Shown: positions 43,769-52,742, counted from the stretch's first letter. The stretch is 64,000 nucleotides of DNA from Bacillus sp. OV322 (GCF_900112495.1 NZ_FOMA01000007.1:62001-126000), one strand, 5' to 3'. Numbers and translations: made by a program. Notes: generated by a model from the sequence alone, not told the origin.

Positions 43769-44548
43769 TTACTTATTGCCTGCAGCACTTGTCCGGGGCA
43801 TAATCAGTATTTCTACACGGCGGTTTTTTGCACGCCCTTCCTTCGTCTCATTGGAAGCAACTGGCTTAAATTCCCCGTATCCCTTGGCACTGAACATGGC
43901 AGGATCCAGCTTGTTATTATTTAATAGAAGCTTCATAAAGTTCACTGCCCTCATGACACTTAGATCCCAGTTGGAATTGAATTGATACGTTTGAATCGGA
44001 ACATTGTCCGTATGGCCGCTGATGACGATATTCCTTGGAGGATTCATCTCAAGCAGATCTGATATTTCTCTGGATATTTTTTCATCCTGGTTACGCACCT
44101 CTGCGCTGCCTGAGTCAAATAATACATTATCGCGGATTGTGACAAGCAGGCCTTCATCAGTTAATGAGGCTCTTAATTTGCTGCTCAGTTTATTTTTTTG
44201 AATATATTCATTGAGCTTCTGCTGGATTTGTGAAAGCTCTTTTTGATCCTGTTTTCCAAGGCCGCCGTTTTCAGCAGCTTGCTTCATGCCATTTGATGGA
44301 GAGTTTTTCTCAGAGACTGATGCAACTTCTTCCGCTACTGGACTGGAGTAATCCATGACACCAGATCCACTGGTAAAAATTTCATTAAAGACATTTGACA
44401 GCTGATGAAACTTGGTGGCATCTACTGAACTTGAAGCAAATAAAACGATAAATAAAGCAAGCAGCAGTGTTAAGATATCTGCATAAGGCACGAGCCAGGA
44501 CTCATCCATATGTTCATCATGATGCTTCTTTTTCCGTTTCTTAGGCAT
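43769..44548 (-). CDS. motB: Flagellar motor stator protein MotB
   Basis: Anchors the stator to peptidoglycan and, with MotA, forms the ion channel that drives flagellar rotation. The 259-residue protein has a basic N-terminus (MPKKRKKKHH), one membrane helix with the ion-carrying Asp24 (WLVPYADILTLLLALFIVLF), a plug region, and a C-terminal OmpA/MotB domain (NIVISGHTDNVPI, FSAKGYGEFKPVASN with KNRRVEILI). Close likeness to the H+-type B. subtilis MotB, including Val20 ahead of the PYAD, argues for proton coupling rather than the Na+ MotPS type. Its start overlaps motA by 8 bases. Confidence 0.95.
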   Translation of the reverse strand: MPKKRKKKHHDEHMDESWLVPYADILTLLLALFIVLFASSSVDATKFHQLSNVFNEIFTSGSGVMDYSSPVAEEVASVSEKNSPSNGMKQAAENGGLGKQDQKELSQIQQKLNEYIQKNKLSSKLRASLTDEGLLVTIRDNVLFDSGSAEVRNQDEKISREISDLLEMNPPRNIVISGHTDNVPIQTYQFNSNWDLSVMRAVNFMKLLLNNNKLDPAMFSAKGYGEFKPVASNETKEGRAKNRRVEILIMPRTSAAGNK

Positions 44549-45332
44549 CCTGCTTCACTTCGCCTTCCAGCCATTTTTTTCGGTCTTCGGCAGGCAGATA
44601 TGAGGTAAGCTTCTGCTCAATGGTCCTTGGTGCTTCTCCTTCAATGATAGATAGAATTCCTTCAATCATCATTTCCTTCAGCTGAACCTCCTGCTTGGAC
44701 TTCCTTTTAAGCTTATTGGCAAATGGATGCCATAATACGTAGCCTGTATAAATTCCTAGCATGGTAGCAACGAATGCTGCTGAAATGGCATGACCGAGTT
44801 CATCTGTATTATCCATATGGCTTAAAGCCGCAATCAGCCCGAGTACCGCGCCAAGTACGCCCAAAGTCGGTGCATATGTGCCCGCCTGGCTGAAAATGGC
44901 TGCACCTGAAAGATGTCTTTCTTCCATCGCATCAATTTCTTCTGATAAGATATCCCGGATATAATCAGCACTTTGTCCTTCAACAGCAAGGTTTAGACCA
45001 TTTTTCAAAAACTGGTTCTCTACCTGCTCGGCAATTCCTTCAAGCGCAAGCAGCCCTTCTTTTCTGGCCACGACTGCCCATTCAGAAAAAGTGCGGATTA
45101 ATTCTTCAGGTTTAGTCAGTTTTTGCTCTGTAAAAAGAATTTTGAAAAGCTTTGGAAGCCTTTTTAATTCAGATAAAGGAAATGCGGTGGCAACAGCTGC
45201 AATGGTCCCTGCAATGATGATTAAAAAAGCTGCCGGATTGACCAGCGCTGATAAACTAACACCCTTCAGCACCATCCCGACACCAATTGCAATGATCCCC
45301 AGCAAAAGCCCTATGATTGACGATATATCCAT
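44541..45332 (-). CDS. motA: Flagellar motor stator protein MotA
   Basis: The channel-forming partner of MotB. The 263-residue protein starts with a helix (MDISSIIGLLLGIIAIGVGM). A second helix (PAAFLIIIAGTIAAVATAF) follows, then the cytoplasmic torque loop with charged residues (RTFSEWAVVARKEGLLALE). The last two helices hold the conserved Pro region TYAPTLGVLGAVLGLIAAL and GHAISAAFVATMLGIYTGY. The ATG at 45332 matches the family N-terminus; the ORF extends 60 codons upstream through the promoter. A SigD-like -10 lies upstream. It is the first gene of motA-motB and probably the ComFB gene. Confidence 0.95.
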   Translation of the reverse strand: MDISSIIGLLLGIIAIGVGMVLKGVSLSALVNPAAFLIIIAGTIAAVATAFPLSELKRLPKLFKILFTEQKLTKPEELIRTFSEWAVVARKEGLLALEGIAEQVENQFLKNGLNLAVEGQSADYIRDILSEEIDAMEERHLSGAAIFSQAGTYAPTLGVLGAVLGLIAALSHMDNTDELGHAISAAFVATMLGIYTGYVLWHPFANKLKRKSKQEVQLKEMMIEGILSIIEGEAPRTIEQKLTSYLPAEDRKKWLEGEVKQDA

Positions 45333-45375
45333 ATTACTCACCCATTCATTTTTAATCTTCTCAACTCTTATTGTT

Positions 45376-45383
45376 ATATCGGT
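45376..45383 (-). promoter_or_regulatory. SigD-type -10 element of motAB
   Basis: The minus strand has ACCGATAT, 7 of 8 of the SigD -10 consensus GCCGATAT, about 45 bases before motA. A clear TAAA -35 at the usual 15-base spacing is lacking. B. subtilis motAB is SigD-dependent. Confidence 0.5.
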
Positions 45384-45493
45384 AATGACAGAGAAATTAT
45401 GAGTGATTTTATCATATTTACGAGAATTAACATGAATTCTGTCCAACAAATATGTCCCGGGAAACATATTCCTTAAAAACAGACAAAGAGAGC

Positions 45494-45520
45494 AAAAAAA
45501 AAGCCCTGTCATGGGCTCTC
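45494..45520 (-). terminator. Intrinsic terminator of the DUF1992 gene
   Basis: AGCCC / GGGCT, extended by flanking GAG, is followed on the minus strand by nine T residues directly past the stop at 45523. Confidence 0.8.
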
Positions 45521-45522
45521 AT

Positions 45523-45897
45523 TCAATCTCTCAAACGGCTGGCAATCTTATTTTCATATTTCTTGAAAAAGGAACTGTTTGTCACCTTTCTTTTCTCCAT
45601 TACTTTATTGAAATGAAGCAGTTTTTGATTGAGCTTTGCCTGCAATTTTTCCCTTTCCTCCGGATCATGGCAGCAGGCGATTAATTCCTCAATTGTAAGC
45701 AGCTCGTTTCGGTACTTTTCCTCAGATTCCAGCATTTTGGCATTTTTCATCATGCTGTATGCCATTCTAAGCTCTGGCGGAATTGCTGAAAGATCTTCAA
45801 GTACGAGAGGCTTCCCTTTACCAGGCAGGTGATCGAATCCACCTTCAGCCATTGCTCTTTTGATTCTTTCTTCAGAGACCATTCCTGCAAAGTCCAT
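45523..45897 (-). CDS. DUF1992 (DnaJ-family-domain) protein
   Basis: A 124-residue cytoplasmic protein of DUF1992, a domain also found in DnaJ homologue C28. The hallmark is EERIKRAMAEGGFDHLPGKG with KPL after it, then LRMAYSMMKNAKMLES and a charged helical C-terminus. There is no J-domain HPD motif, so the DnaJ label is by family name only. AAGGAGAG precedes the ATG. Function unknown; it is a single gene upstream of motA but terminated before it. Confidence 0.88.
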   Translation of the reverse strand: MDFAGMVSEERIKRAMAEGGFDHLPGKGKPLVLEDLSAIPPELRMAYSMMKNAKMLESEEKYRNELLTIEELIACCHDPEEREKLQAKLNQKLLHFNKVMEKRKVTNSSFFKKYENKIASRLRD

Positions 45898-46163
45898 CTT
45901 TATCTCTCCTTCTTCCCGGCATTGAGTGGGAATTATCGAAATGTATCCTCAATGCCTCTGGCAAGTAACAAGTTATCAGAGATATGCTCTATGAATAGTT
46001 TGAGTTTTTAGATAAATATGTCGAATCCATTACATGTATGAATATTTTGTCATATTTTTGTAATAAAACTTAATAGGCCTGTAACCCTACTAATTACCTA
46101 TATTTGCTATATTAAATTTATCAAAGGAAAGAGCAAGTCTTTCTAAGCATTCGGAGGAACCAC

Positions 46164-46619
46164 ATGAAGAAGGTATTATTCGCCGCTGTGATTATACTAA
46201 GTTTGTTTTTAGAGTTGCTTGCTCCTTCCAGCAGGGCAGAAGCAGCCTTTTCATCTGAAAAAGTAGTTCAGGAAGGAAAAAAATACATAGGGGTTCATTA
46301 TCGGTATGGAGGAACGACTCCAAGCGGTTTTGACTGCTCAGGCTTCGTTGGCTACACCTATAGAAATGCTACCGGCAAGATATTGCCGAGAACCGCCTCG
46401 GGAATTTTTTCAACAGGTCAATATGTAAGCAAAGGCAGCCTAAAAAAAGGTGATATCGTCTTCTTTTCAACCATAAAATCCAAAAGAGGCGCTTCACATA
46501 CAGGAATCTATATTGGCGGCAGCAAGTTTATCCATGCCTCCACATCCAAGGGTGTAAGCATAGATTCTCTTAAAACATCCTACTGGAGATCCAAATTCAT
46601 AGGTGCCAGACGATTATAA
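46164..46619 (+). CDS. Secreted NlpC/P60 (C40) peptidoglycan hydrolase
   Basis: A 151-residue cell-wall endopeptidase that probably cuts the D-gamma-Glu-diaminopimelate bond. A Sec signal (MKKVLFAAVIILSLFLELLA, cleavage near AEA) is followed directly by the catalytic domain. The nucleophile is in FDCSGFVGYTY, the His in GASHTGIYIGGS, and the third polar residue in KFIHASTSKGV. No LysM, SH3 or S-layer binding domain is present, so it is a minimal form. GGAGG precedes the ATG at 8 bases. It is a single gene with a terminator. Confidence 0.92.
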   Translation: MKKVLFAAVIILSLFLELLAPSSRAEAAFSSEKVVQEGKKYIGVHYRYGGTTPSGFDCSGFVGYTYRNATGKILPRTASGIFSTGQYVSKGSLKKGDIVFFSTIKSKRGASHTGIYIGGSKFIHASTSKGVSIDSLKTSYWRSKFIGARRL

Positions 46620-46630
46620 TTTTAATTATG

Positions 46631-46659
46631 CAGCCAGCTCCAAAGTTGGCTGTTTTTTA
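46631..46659 (+). terminator. Intrinsic terminator of the NlpC/P60 gene
   Basis: CAGCCA / TGGCTG with a 10-base loop and six T residues, 11 bases past the stop. Confidence 0.85.
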
Positions 46660-46895
46660 TTTTATACCACCGTTTTTAGTTTCAAAACCTTTTTTTCAGG
46701 TGATTCAGATAATATGAACATTTATTTAGTATATCCTTGTAAAGCTGTAACTTTCCAGCTTGGTTTTATACTTTGGCTATGTTTAATAGCCCTTTTGAAG
46801 GCTGACTCTTGTAATTTGTAAAGGTTTATCCAAGTAATCATTACCACAATTAGGTGAATATTGTTAAAATAGAATTAGAAAAAGGGGCAGTTAAA

Positions 46896-47078
46896 GTGAA
46901 CAAAATGTTTATGGGTCTTATCTTTGTCTTGATAGGCATTACTTTCTTAATGTTATCGTTAACAGTATCTATGCCAACCTTATTATGGGCAGTTTCACTC
47001 GGAACAAGCATAATTTTGAACATTGCAGGAACTGCAATATTAATACAGTATATTAAAACAGCAAAAAAGAGCTTTTAA
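46896..47078 (+). CDS. Small two-helix membrane protein, unknown
   Basis: A 60-residue protein with two hydrophobic helices (MFMGLIFVLIGITFLMLSLT and LGTSIILNIAGTAILIQYI) and a basic end (KTAKKSF). No family is recognised. The GTG at 46896 was selected because AAAGGGG lies 8 bases upstream; an in-frame ATG 14 codons earlier has no ribosome binding site. It has its own terminator. Confidence 0.6.
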   Translation: MNKMFMGLIFVLIGITFLMLSLTVSMPTLLWAVSLGTSIILNIAGTAILIQYIKTAKKSF

Positions 47079-47083
47079 TTATC

Positions 47084-47117
47084 AAAGTGACCCTATTATA
47101 AGGTCACTTTTCTTTTC
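47084..47117. terminator. Terminator between convergent genes
   Basis: AAAGTGACC / GGTCACTTT with a loop around CTATTATAA and a TTTTCTTTTC tract on the plus strand. Confidence 0.85.
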
Positions 47118-47149
47118 TCTAAAAATATCAAACTATTGATTAACATAGC

Positions 47150-47635
47150 CTATACGTTAAAAACCATTCTCACTGTTTTTAGGATATGTCCATCAAAGTC
47201 ATCATCAAATTCGGAAACAATTTTGAACCCTTTTGCCTTGTAAAATCTTGTTCCAATGTTATTGTCTTTTTCTACATCGATATAAATCTCTTTAACACCA
47301 TCTAATTGTTTAATTCCTTCATTTAGTAATGCAGTGCCAATGCCCTTGCCTTGATATTCAGGGTTTAAATATATTGCTGCGAGTTCCGTTTTGCCTTCTT
47401 CTTTTATAGCAGAAAAGTTTGCAAAGCCTACAATTTCCCCATTCACTTCTGCAACCCAAAACAATGAATGTTCTAATCGTTTCTGCATCATCTCGTCATT
47501 ATAAGCTGTTTTCAAGAAACTTTCTTGAATCTCAAGAGGAATGATTCCTTGATATGTGCTATTCCAGCTTGTTTTAGCAACATGCTGTACTTGGCTAATA
47601 TCCTCCATCTGCATCTCCCGGATAATATATTCCAC
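47150..47635 (-). CDS. GNAT-family N-acetyltransferase
   Basis: A 161-residue acetyl-CoA-dependent acyltransferase. The acetyl-CoA site is the typical LAAIYLNPEYQGKGIGTALL (motif A, about 89-108), followed by EIYIDVEKDNNIGTRFYKAK with GF and a C-terminal beta strand. The N-terminal part SQVQHVAKTSWNSTYQGIIP resembles GNATs often annotated as phosphinothricin or polyamine acetylases, but the substrate cannot be decided. The start is GTG, with AAGGA upstream. It is an isolated gene. Confidence 0.9.
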   Translation of the reverse strand: MEYIIREMQMEDISQVQHVAKTSWNSTYQGIIPLEIQESFLKTAYNDEMMQKRLEHSLFWVAEVNGEIVGFANFSAIKEEGKTELAAIYLNPEYQGKGIGTALLNEGIKQLDGVKEIYIDVEKDNNIGTRFYKAKGFKIVSEFDDDFDGHILKTVRMVFNV

Positions 47636-47787
47636 TCATACCAGTCCTTCCTGTAGATGTTTTGCTGATTTTTCTAACCTCTTTCCAAATTAAAAATGAG
47701 CAATGTTAAACACGCCCTCCATATAAATCACTGTTAATAGTTGTTTCAAGTTTTGCCACTTAAACCTGGGGGGCGGGCCATAATCTG

Positions 47788-49458
47788 TCAAAAATCAGCT
47801 GAAAGTACCTCTTTTAAGAATTCCTTCATTATTGCTGGCATAACTTCAGTTGAAAAAGGGATTTCAAGGCGCTCAGTCCGTTTGTGTGCATCCTTTCCAT
47901 ATGGACCGATATTAATTGAGGGAATATCAAGATCCATTATTTTTGACAGCGGTACATGATACCGTCTGCCGTAGAGCGGCATTTCTTTTTCCAAAACAGG
48001 AATGACTTTATCGGCATCCATCAAACGGCAATAGCTGACATCCGATAACCCTGTGAAATAATTCTTTGTCTTCAAGCTTACGCCGAATTTTTCTTCCGTT
48101 TGCATGACTGTTTTTTCTGCGAGCTCAAGCAGCCTGTCTTCCTTGGCTGTTTGTCCATTTAAAGTAACATGCGGATAATATGGGGGTGCAAATAGAATCA
48201 AGTAAAACGGTGCAAGATCAGTAAAATATCCGCTGATAGTTTTGGCAAGTTCAATCGTGAGCTGCCTATAATCAAAATCCGGATTCGTTGCCTGATTCAA
48301 GCAATGCTGCATTTCATCCCTGAAAGATTCTCCGTACCTTTCCAATCCTAATGAAAATAAAGCGGAATATGTATACACAGCAGGTTTAAGCATATGAAGG
48401 TCTGCTTCATTTTTCTCCACATTTTCACTTTGAAAAGCAGTTTGCAGTTTTCTGTATATATCTTCAGAGCTTTTTTTTGCTGTTACTACCAATTTATCCA
48501 TCACTTCCTGGGGACTTTGTGAAAGGGTTAGAATATTGTAAAGCACATAAGCATGGGCCGGTGTCTGCACATTATAATGATCCTTCAAATCAGCAAGCTT
48601 CAATGCTGTCGGCAAAGGATTTTTTTCTCCGCTGACTTCCTCTCTGAAATGCCGGGAAAGCTCCATATTCATGGTAAAAGCGCTTGCCATCCATGATGCA
48701 TTAATTCCTTCCAGGGGCTCCCCTACATGTGTCTCTTTACCGGTGCAGAAAATGAGCGGAAGCAGTTTGCCGGCAGATCCAAGATAAATATATTTGGATT
48801 CATCACCAGGAAAACTCGAAAAAGACGGCTCAGAGCAAAAGCATAGTTCATAGTGCAGCCCGTATTTCTCCTTTAAAGCTGTTAACAGCTTTACGCCTGC
48901 AAACATTCCTTCAGAATTTCTCTCCTCATCTGGTGCAGCTAAAAGAAGGAGATTTCCTTCGAAGTCCTCGCTTTGGCTCCATTCAGAAATCAATGCAATC
49001 TGCAGGGCAAGCCCCGCCTTCATATCCATAATGCCCCTGGCAAACAGCCAATCCCCAGAGCTTAGGTCTTTTTCAGCATCCAAAGGCAATGCTTCTGATT
49101 TCAGCATTTCTGTATACCTGTCCGGATCAAATGCATATGGTTTTAAATAGCCATAATCCTCGATACCCACTACATCATAATGACTGAGGAGAATGATTGT
49201 TTTCTGATGTCTGCTCTTTTGCTTTCCTTTTAATAGAGCTGCGACAGTCTTTCTGTTTAAAGAATCATTTTCAATGCTTTCTTCAAAAATCATGGATGGA
49301 TTTTCCTTAAAATAGGGTATTTCCTTTAAAATGGCCAATATTTCAGAGGCCATATCATTTTCTTCTTCCGTACCGGAAATGCTCGGAATGGCAACAAGCC
49401 GTTTAATAAGCCTTAAAATATCTTCACGGTTGTTCCAATGTTCAAATTCCTGTTTCAT
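47788..49458 (-). CDS. rocB: M20-family peptidase RocB (arginine utilisation)
   Basis: A 556-residue metallopeptidase-like protein. The zinc ligands of the M20 family are visible in ILLSHYDVVG, WLFARGIMDMKAGLAL and LLAAPDEERNSEG (with the catalytic Glu), and the last ligands near VGEPLEGINASW. Length and C-terminus (NIGPYGKDAHKRTERLEIPF) match RocB, which sits in the arginine/ornithine catabolic operon in B. subtilis but has no proven biochemical role. No roc genes are nearby here. The start at 49458 follows GGGAGG; the open frame runs 135 codons further but overlaps the neighbouring gene and has no ribosome binding site. Confidence 0.9.
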   Translation of the reverse strand: MKQEFEHWNNREDILRLIKRLVAIPSISGTEEENDMASEILAILKEIPYFKENPSMIFEESIENDSLNRKTVAALLKGKQKSRHQKTIILLSHYDVVGIEDYGYLKPYAFDPDRYTEMLKSEALPLDAEKDLSSGDWLFARGIMDMKAGLALQIALISEWSQSEDFEGNLLLLAAPDEERNSEGMFAGVKLLTALKEKYGLHYELCFCSEPSFSSFPGDESKYIYLGSAGKLLPLIFCTGKETHVGEPLEGINASWMASAFTMNMELSRHFREEVSGEKNPLPTALKLADLKDHYNVQTPAHAYVLYNILTLSQSPQEVMDKLVVTAKKSSEDIYRKLQTAFQSENVEKNEADLHMLKPAVYTYSALFSLGLERYGESFRDEMQHCLNQATNPDFDYRQLTIELAKTISGYFTDLAPFYLILFAPPYYPHVTLNGQTAKEDRLLELAEKTVMQTEEKFGVSLKTKNYFTGLSDVSYCRLMDADKVIPVLEKEMPLYGRRYHVPLSKIMDLDIPSINIGPYGKDAHKRTERLEIPFSTEVMPAIMKEFLKEVLSADF

Positions 49459-49496
49459 GTCCTTCCTCCCAAATCCCTGAAAATTAAGAAAATTTA

Positions 49497-49531
49497 AAGC
49501 CAGCAAGGACCAGCTGCGTCCTCGCCGGCTT
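49497..49531 (-). terminator. Intrinsic terminator upstream of rocB
   Basis: A 14-bp stem (AAGCCAGCAAGGAC with GTCCTCGCCGGCTT) is followed on the minus strand by TAAATTTTC. It ends the AbrB-type gene before rocB begins, so the two are likely separate units. Confidence 0.7.
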
Positions 49532-49628
49532 ATAAAACGAATTAGGCCGTAAAAATCTGAAAACCGTTTTTTCTTTCTGCAGCTCTCCGTCTTTTGCACA
49601 GTGAGCACGCTATATCTGCAAAACAGAA

Positions 49629-50726
49629 CTATTCGAGTTGCTCTCTCTTCCTTCGGCCTGCAATAAACTTCATTACAGGAGAAAGCAGAAATAAAATAAA
49701 TAAAATCCGGAATAGATGAAAGCTGGTCACAATCGAAACATTGGAGTGAACAGAAAGGGCAGTCACAGACATTTCTGCCACTCCTCCCGGTGCCAGGCTT
49801 AAAAAAAGCTCGTTGACTGGCAGTGACAGATAATTTTTGAGACCGTATGAGACCAAATAGCAAAATCCAATCAGTAAAACATTAATGACAAAAATCATCC
49901 CGAACATTTTCCGGAACAGCCTCGGATTATTTACCTTTAGAGTATAACCGAGATGAGCACCGATCAGCAGCTGTGAAAGGTTCAGCCAAAACACCGGTAT
50001 TTGCGGAGCTTCAAAGCCTGTTAAATTGAAGGCGGCTGCTGTCAGCAGCGGTCCAAGCATAAAAGGAAGCGGAAAGTTTATTTTTTTGCCGAAAAAAATT
50101 ATAGATGAAAAAACGGCAGCCATTAGGATTGCATGCATCCAGCTATAATGAAAACTGAATGTGCTTCTGTGGACAAGGGCAGAAGCTGCGCCTGTAGAAG
50201 GCTGTGCAGACATTACATGCACAACCAGCCAGGGCACAATAGAAATCACGAGTATAATCCTAAGCGTTTGCATAAATGCGACAATACTTTCGTCCGCATC
50301 CTCAATTTCCTCGCTTAACACTACCATCTGGGAAAGCCCGCCAGGAAAACTCCCTAATAAAGATGTATTTAATGTAAGCTTCATTCTTTTCATTAAAAAA
50401 ATAGCAGTCAGAACCGTAAATAAAATAATGATAACTGTTGTAAAAAACATGACAGGCAGATATTTCGCCATCTGGGCAACAGAATCACTGGTAAATGAAC
50501 TTCCCAGCTGAAGGCCAAGCATAATCAGGCCGGCATTTCTCAGCTTGCTGTTCCACTGCATGAATTTGCCGAACTTCATCTTCGCAGCCATAACGAAAAA
50601 CAGCGGCCCAAGCATCCAGGGCAAATATAAACCAGAATAATAAAACAAAAAACCGCCAGCTCCGGCAATGCCTAAAACAGCCAGCACCAAAGGCCCAAAA
50701 CTCCCGCTCACAAATCCCTTAACCAC
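49629..50726 (-). CDS. AbrB-family (AbrB_dup) membrane protein
   Basis: A 365-residue polytopic membrane protein with two related halves. The repeated segments are AGGFLFYYSGLYLPWMLGPL with LRNAGLIMLGLQLGSS, and INFPLPFMLGPLLTAAAFN with LSQLLIGAHLGYTLK. Each half also has a Pro/Gly-rich LGSFPGGLSQMVVLS or LSLAPGGVAEMSVTA motif. Databases name this family AbrB after an E. coli protein; it is unrelated to the Bacillus AbrB regulator and is probably a transporter. The start at 50726 (GTG) has GAAGG 9 bases upstream; a TTG three codons earlier is too close. Confidence 0.85.
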   Translation of the reverse strand: MVKGFVSGSFGPLVLAVLGIAGAGGFLFYYSGLYLPWMLGPLFFVMAAKMKFGKFMQWNSKLRNAGLIMLGLQLGSSFTSDSVAQMAKYLPVMFFTTVIIILFTVLTAIFLMKRMKLTLNTSLLGSFPGGLSQMVVLSEEIEDADESIVAFMQTLRIILVISIVPWLVVHVMSAQPSTGAASALVHRSTFSFHYSWMHAILMAAVFSSIIFFGKKINFPLPFMLGPLLTAAAFNLTGFEAPQIPVFWLNLSQLLIGAHLGYTLKVNNPRLFRKMFGMIFVINVLLIGFCYLVSYGLKNYLSLPVNELFLSLAPGGVAEMSVTALSVHSNVSIVTSFHLFRILFILFLLSPVMKFIAGRRKREQLE

Positions 50727-50803
50727 TTCAACCAACCTTCTTCATATAAATAGTAAAATACCACACTTTCATCCTAACATACTCCACTTGGGAAATAACG
50801 GGA

Positions 50804-50823
50804 AATGGGGTCTGACCCCCATT
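50804..50823 (-). terminator. Short hairpin downstream of the DUF4190 gene
   Basis: AATGGGG / CCCCATT around TCTGAC overlaps the stop codon. The U-tract is weak (TTTCCC). It is one of several GGGGTCT elements in this part of the window. Confidence 0.35.
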
Positions 50824-51112
50824 AAAAAGTGGAGACGTCAGTGGAGATATCAGATCCGAAGGCTGCGATTACAATGATAATGAGGACAATGCCCAGGATA
50901 TTGAGTATGATTCCAATGATGCTGCAGACACGTCCTGCGATTGCCATTCCCCGGCCGCCTTCTCCGGTATTTTTTATTTCTTTTAAACTCGGAAATGAAA
51001 TGATAAGCCCAATAATGCCCAGCAGTATCCCTAAAAATGGGACGATGAGCGATAGAATCCCAAGTACCAAAGACGCGATAGCCTTTGAATTGGTTTTTTT
51101 GATTTCTGACAT
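50822..51112 (-). CDS. DUF4190 small membrane protein
   Basis: A 96-residue protein with the DUF4190 pattern: KAIASLVLGILSLIVPFLG, then a helix pair, the polar loop KEIKNTGEGGRGMAIAGRVC and a last helix GIILNILGIVLIIIVIAAF. Two to three membrane helices are expected. Its function is unknown. AGAAGGAGATGG precedes the ATG. It may share a transcript with the AbrB-type gene 95 bases downstream. Confidence 0.85.
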   Translation of the reverse strand: MSEIKKTNSKAIASLVLGILSLIVPFLGILLGIIGLIISFPSLKEIKNTGEGGRGMAIAGRVCSIIGIILNILGIVLIIIVIAAFGSDISTDVSTF

Positions 51113-51323
51113 ATAGCCATCTCCTTCTATGCAGTAAAATATGTAAAAAAATTACCTCTTTATCATATCATATATTTAAAATATTCTAGAGCAGCGTTAA
51201 ATTATGCTTTTTCCATCTTCAGTCAAACAAATTGAATTGGAAGTAATTTGAGAATTATCTTGTATTTACACTCTGCCAGACGTTATCATGAAATGGGTTA
51301 TTACTAGAAAGCGAGACAGATAT

Positions 51324-52601
51324 ATGGCTATGAGATTAAAAGATTGGGATAAAAATTTAAAAATCCGCTTAAGCGGAGAATTTCTGGTAAATGTTACGTT
51401 TTGGATGTTCTTTCCCTTCCTGGCGATTTATTTTACAGATTCTTTCGGAAAAACAGCTGCAGGCCTTCTGCTGATTTTTTCACAATTCTTTTCTGTCGCG
51501 GCGAATTTGCTTGGAGGATATTACGCGGATAAATTCGGCAGAAAGAAAATGATGGTCTATTCCGCCGCGGGACAAGGGGCCGCATTTCTGGTTTTTGCAT
51601 TTGCCAGCTCACCATGGCTCGAATCTCCTGTGCTGGGCTTTATCAGCTTCACAGTTGTCAGCATTTTCGGATCTTTTTACTGGCCGGCAAGCCAAGCGAT
51701 GGTAGCAGACGTTGTACACGAAAAAGACCGCAGCAGCGTGTTTGCAATCTTTTATACATCCATAAATATTGCTGTGGTCATAGGGCCTATTTTAGGAGGC
51801 ATTTTTTATGCTGAACATCGCTTTGAGCTGCTTCTTTGTGCAGGGATACTAAATATTGCCCTAGGGCTTATTTTAAAAAGATGGATTGAAGAAACCGCTC
51901 CCCCATTCAAAAGGGAAAATAGCTCTGCTGAAGGTAAAACAAGCTGGATACGGATAATTGGCAATCAGTTTAAGGACTATAATGTCATTGTCCGGGACAA
52001 AACATTCCTGTTATTTATTATTGCAGGCGTACTTGTTGGCCAGACGTTCATGCAGCTCGATCTTTTGTACCCTGTTTATGTTAAAGAAACTGTCGCGACA
52101 CAGCCTTTAATCTCACTTGGCAATTATACCTTTACCATTAAAGGAGAGCAGGCATTTGGATTATTGATTGCAGAAAACGGATTTTTGGTTGCTCTTTTAA
52201 CCATTGTCATAACGAAATGGATGTCAGCATATAAGGAAAGAAATGTCTTTATGACCTCATCGATTGTATATGCAGCATCCATTCTGATGTTCGGAAGGAC
52301 CGACTGGATTTGGGGGCTCATATTTGCCATGATGATCTTTACATTTGGCGAGTTAATGACAGCAGGTATACAGCAGAGCTTCATTTCAGAATTGGCTCCG
52401 GAAAACATGCGCGGACAATATTTCGCAGCAGCCAGTCTTCGCTTCACCATTGGAAGGATGCTTGCCCCCCTCTCCATCCCAATGACAGACTGGTTTGGCT
52501 ATAATTGGACATTCCTGATCCTGAGTCTCCTTGCCATAATCAGCGCCCTTGTTTATTTGGTGATGTTTAAACGATTCGAAAGAGAAAAAGCCGTTCTTTA
52601 A
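51324..52601 (+). CDS. MFS transporter, DHA1-like
   Basis: A 425-residue, 12-helix major facilitator. Motif A is well formed in the first half (GGYYADKFGRKKMMVYSAAG), with YWPASQAMVADVV and SINIAVVIGPILGG as the later signatures of this efflux group. The second half has MRGQYFAAASLRFTIGRMLA. The substrate is unknown; similar proteins export drugs or sugars. The start is uncertain: the ATG at 51324 is preceded by a weak GCGAGAC, a further ATG lies two codons on, and an in-frame ATG at 51288 has no ribosome binding site. Confidence 0.85.
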   Translation: MAMRLKDWDKNLKIRLSGEFLVNVTFWMFFPFLAIYFTDSFGKTAAGLLLIFSQFFSVAANLLGGYYADKFGRKKMMVYSAAGQGAAFLVFAFASSPWLESPVLGFISFTVVSIFGSFYWPASQAMVADVVHEKDRSSVFAIFYTSINIAVVIGPILGGIFYAEHRFELLLCAGILNIALGLILKRWIEETAPPFKRENSSAEGKTSWIRIIGNQFKDYNVIVRDKTFLLFIIAGVLVGQTFMQLDLLYPVYVKETVATQPLISLGNYTFTIKGEQAFGLLIAENGFLVALLTIVITKWMSAYKERNVFMTSSIVYAASILMFGRTDWIWGLIFAMMIFTFGELMTAGIQQSFISELAPENMRGQYFAAASLRFTIGRMLAPLSIPMTDWFGYNWTFLILSLLAIISALVYLVMFKRFEREKAVL

Positions 52602-52620
52602 TTGTTAATAGATATTCCCT

Positions 52621-52648
52621 AAAAGCTGATGCATGTGCATCAGCTTTT
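52621..52648 (+). terminator. Intrinsic terminator of the MFS gene
   Basis: AAAAGCTGATGCA / TGCATCAGCTTTT is a 13-bp perfect repeat around TG, 19 bases past the stop. Confidence 0.8.
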
Positions 52649-52742
52649 ATAGTTAATTTTATCCAATTGAGGTTAAGCTAGGATCCCCCGCCCCATTTTT
52701 GCCTCATTCTTAATATTGAGGTAAAAATTACCGTTTACTCAT

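Noticed and set aside
45333..45512. 60-codon upstream extension of motA
   Set aside because: It runs through the SigD-like -10 and does not resemble MotA; the family N-terminus MDISSIIG starts at 45332.
46040..46110. TGTAAT...TGTAAC pair suggesting a WalR site before the NlpC/P60 gene
   Set aside because: The hexamers are 15 bases apart, not the 5 expected of a WalR direct repeat.
49459..49863. Long N-terminal extension of the rocB reading frame
   Set aside because: The extension overlaps the AbrB-type gene and a terminator, has no ribosome binding site and no family similarity; the ATG at 49458 has GGGAGG.
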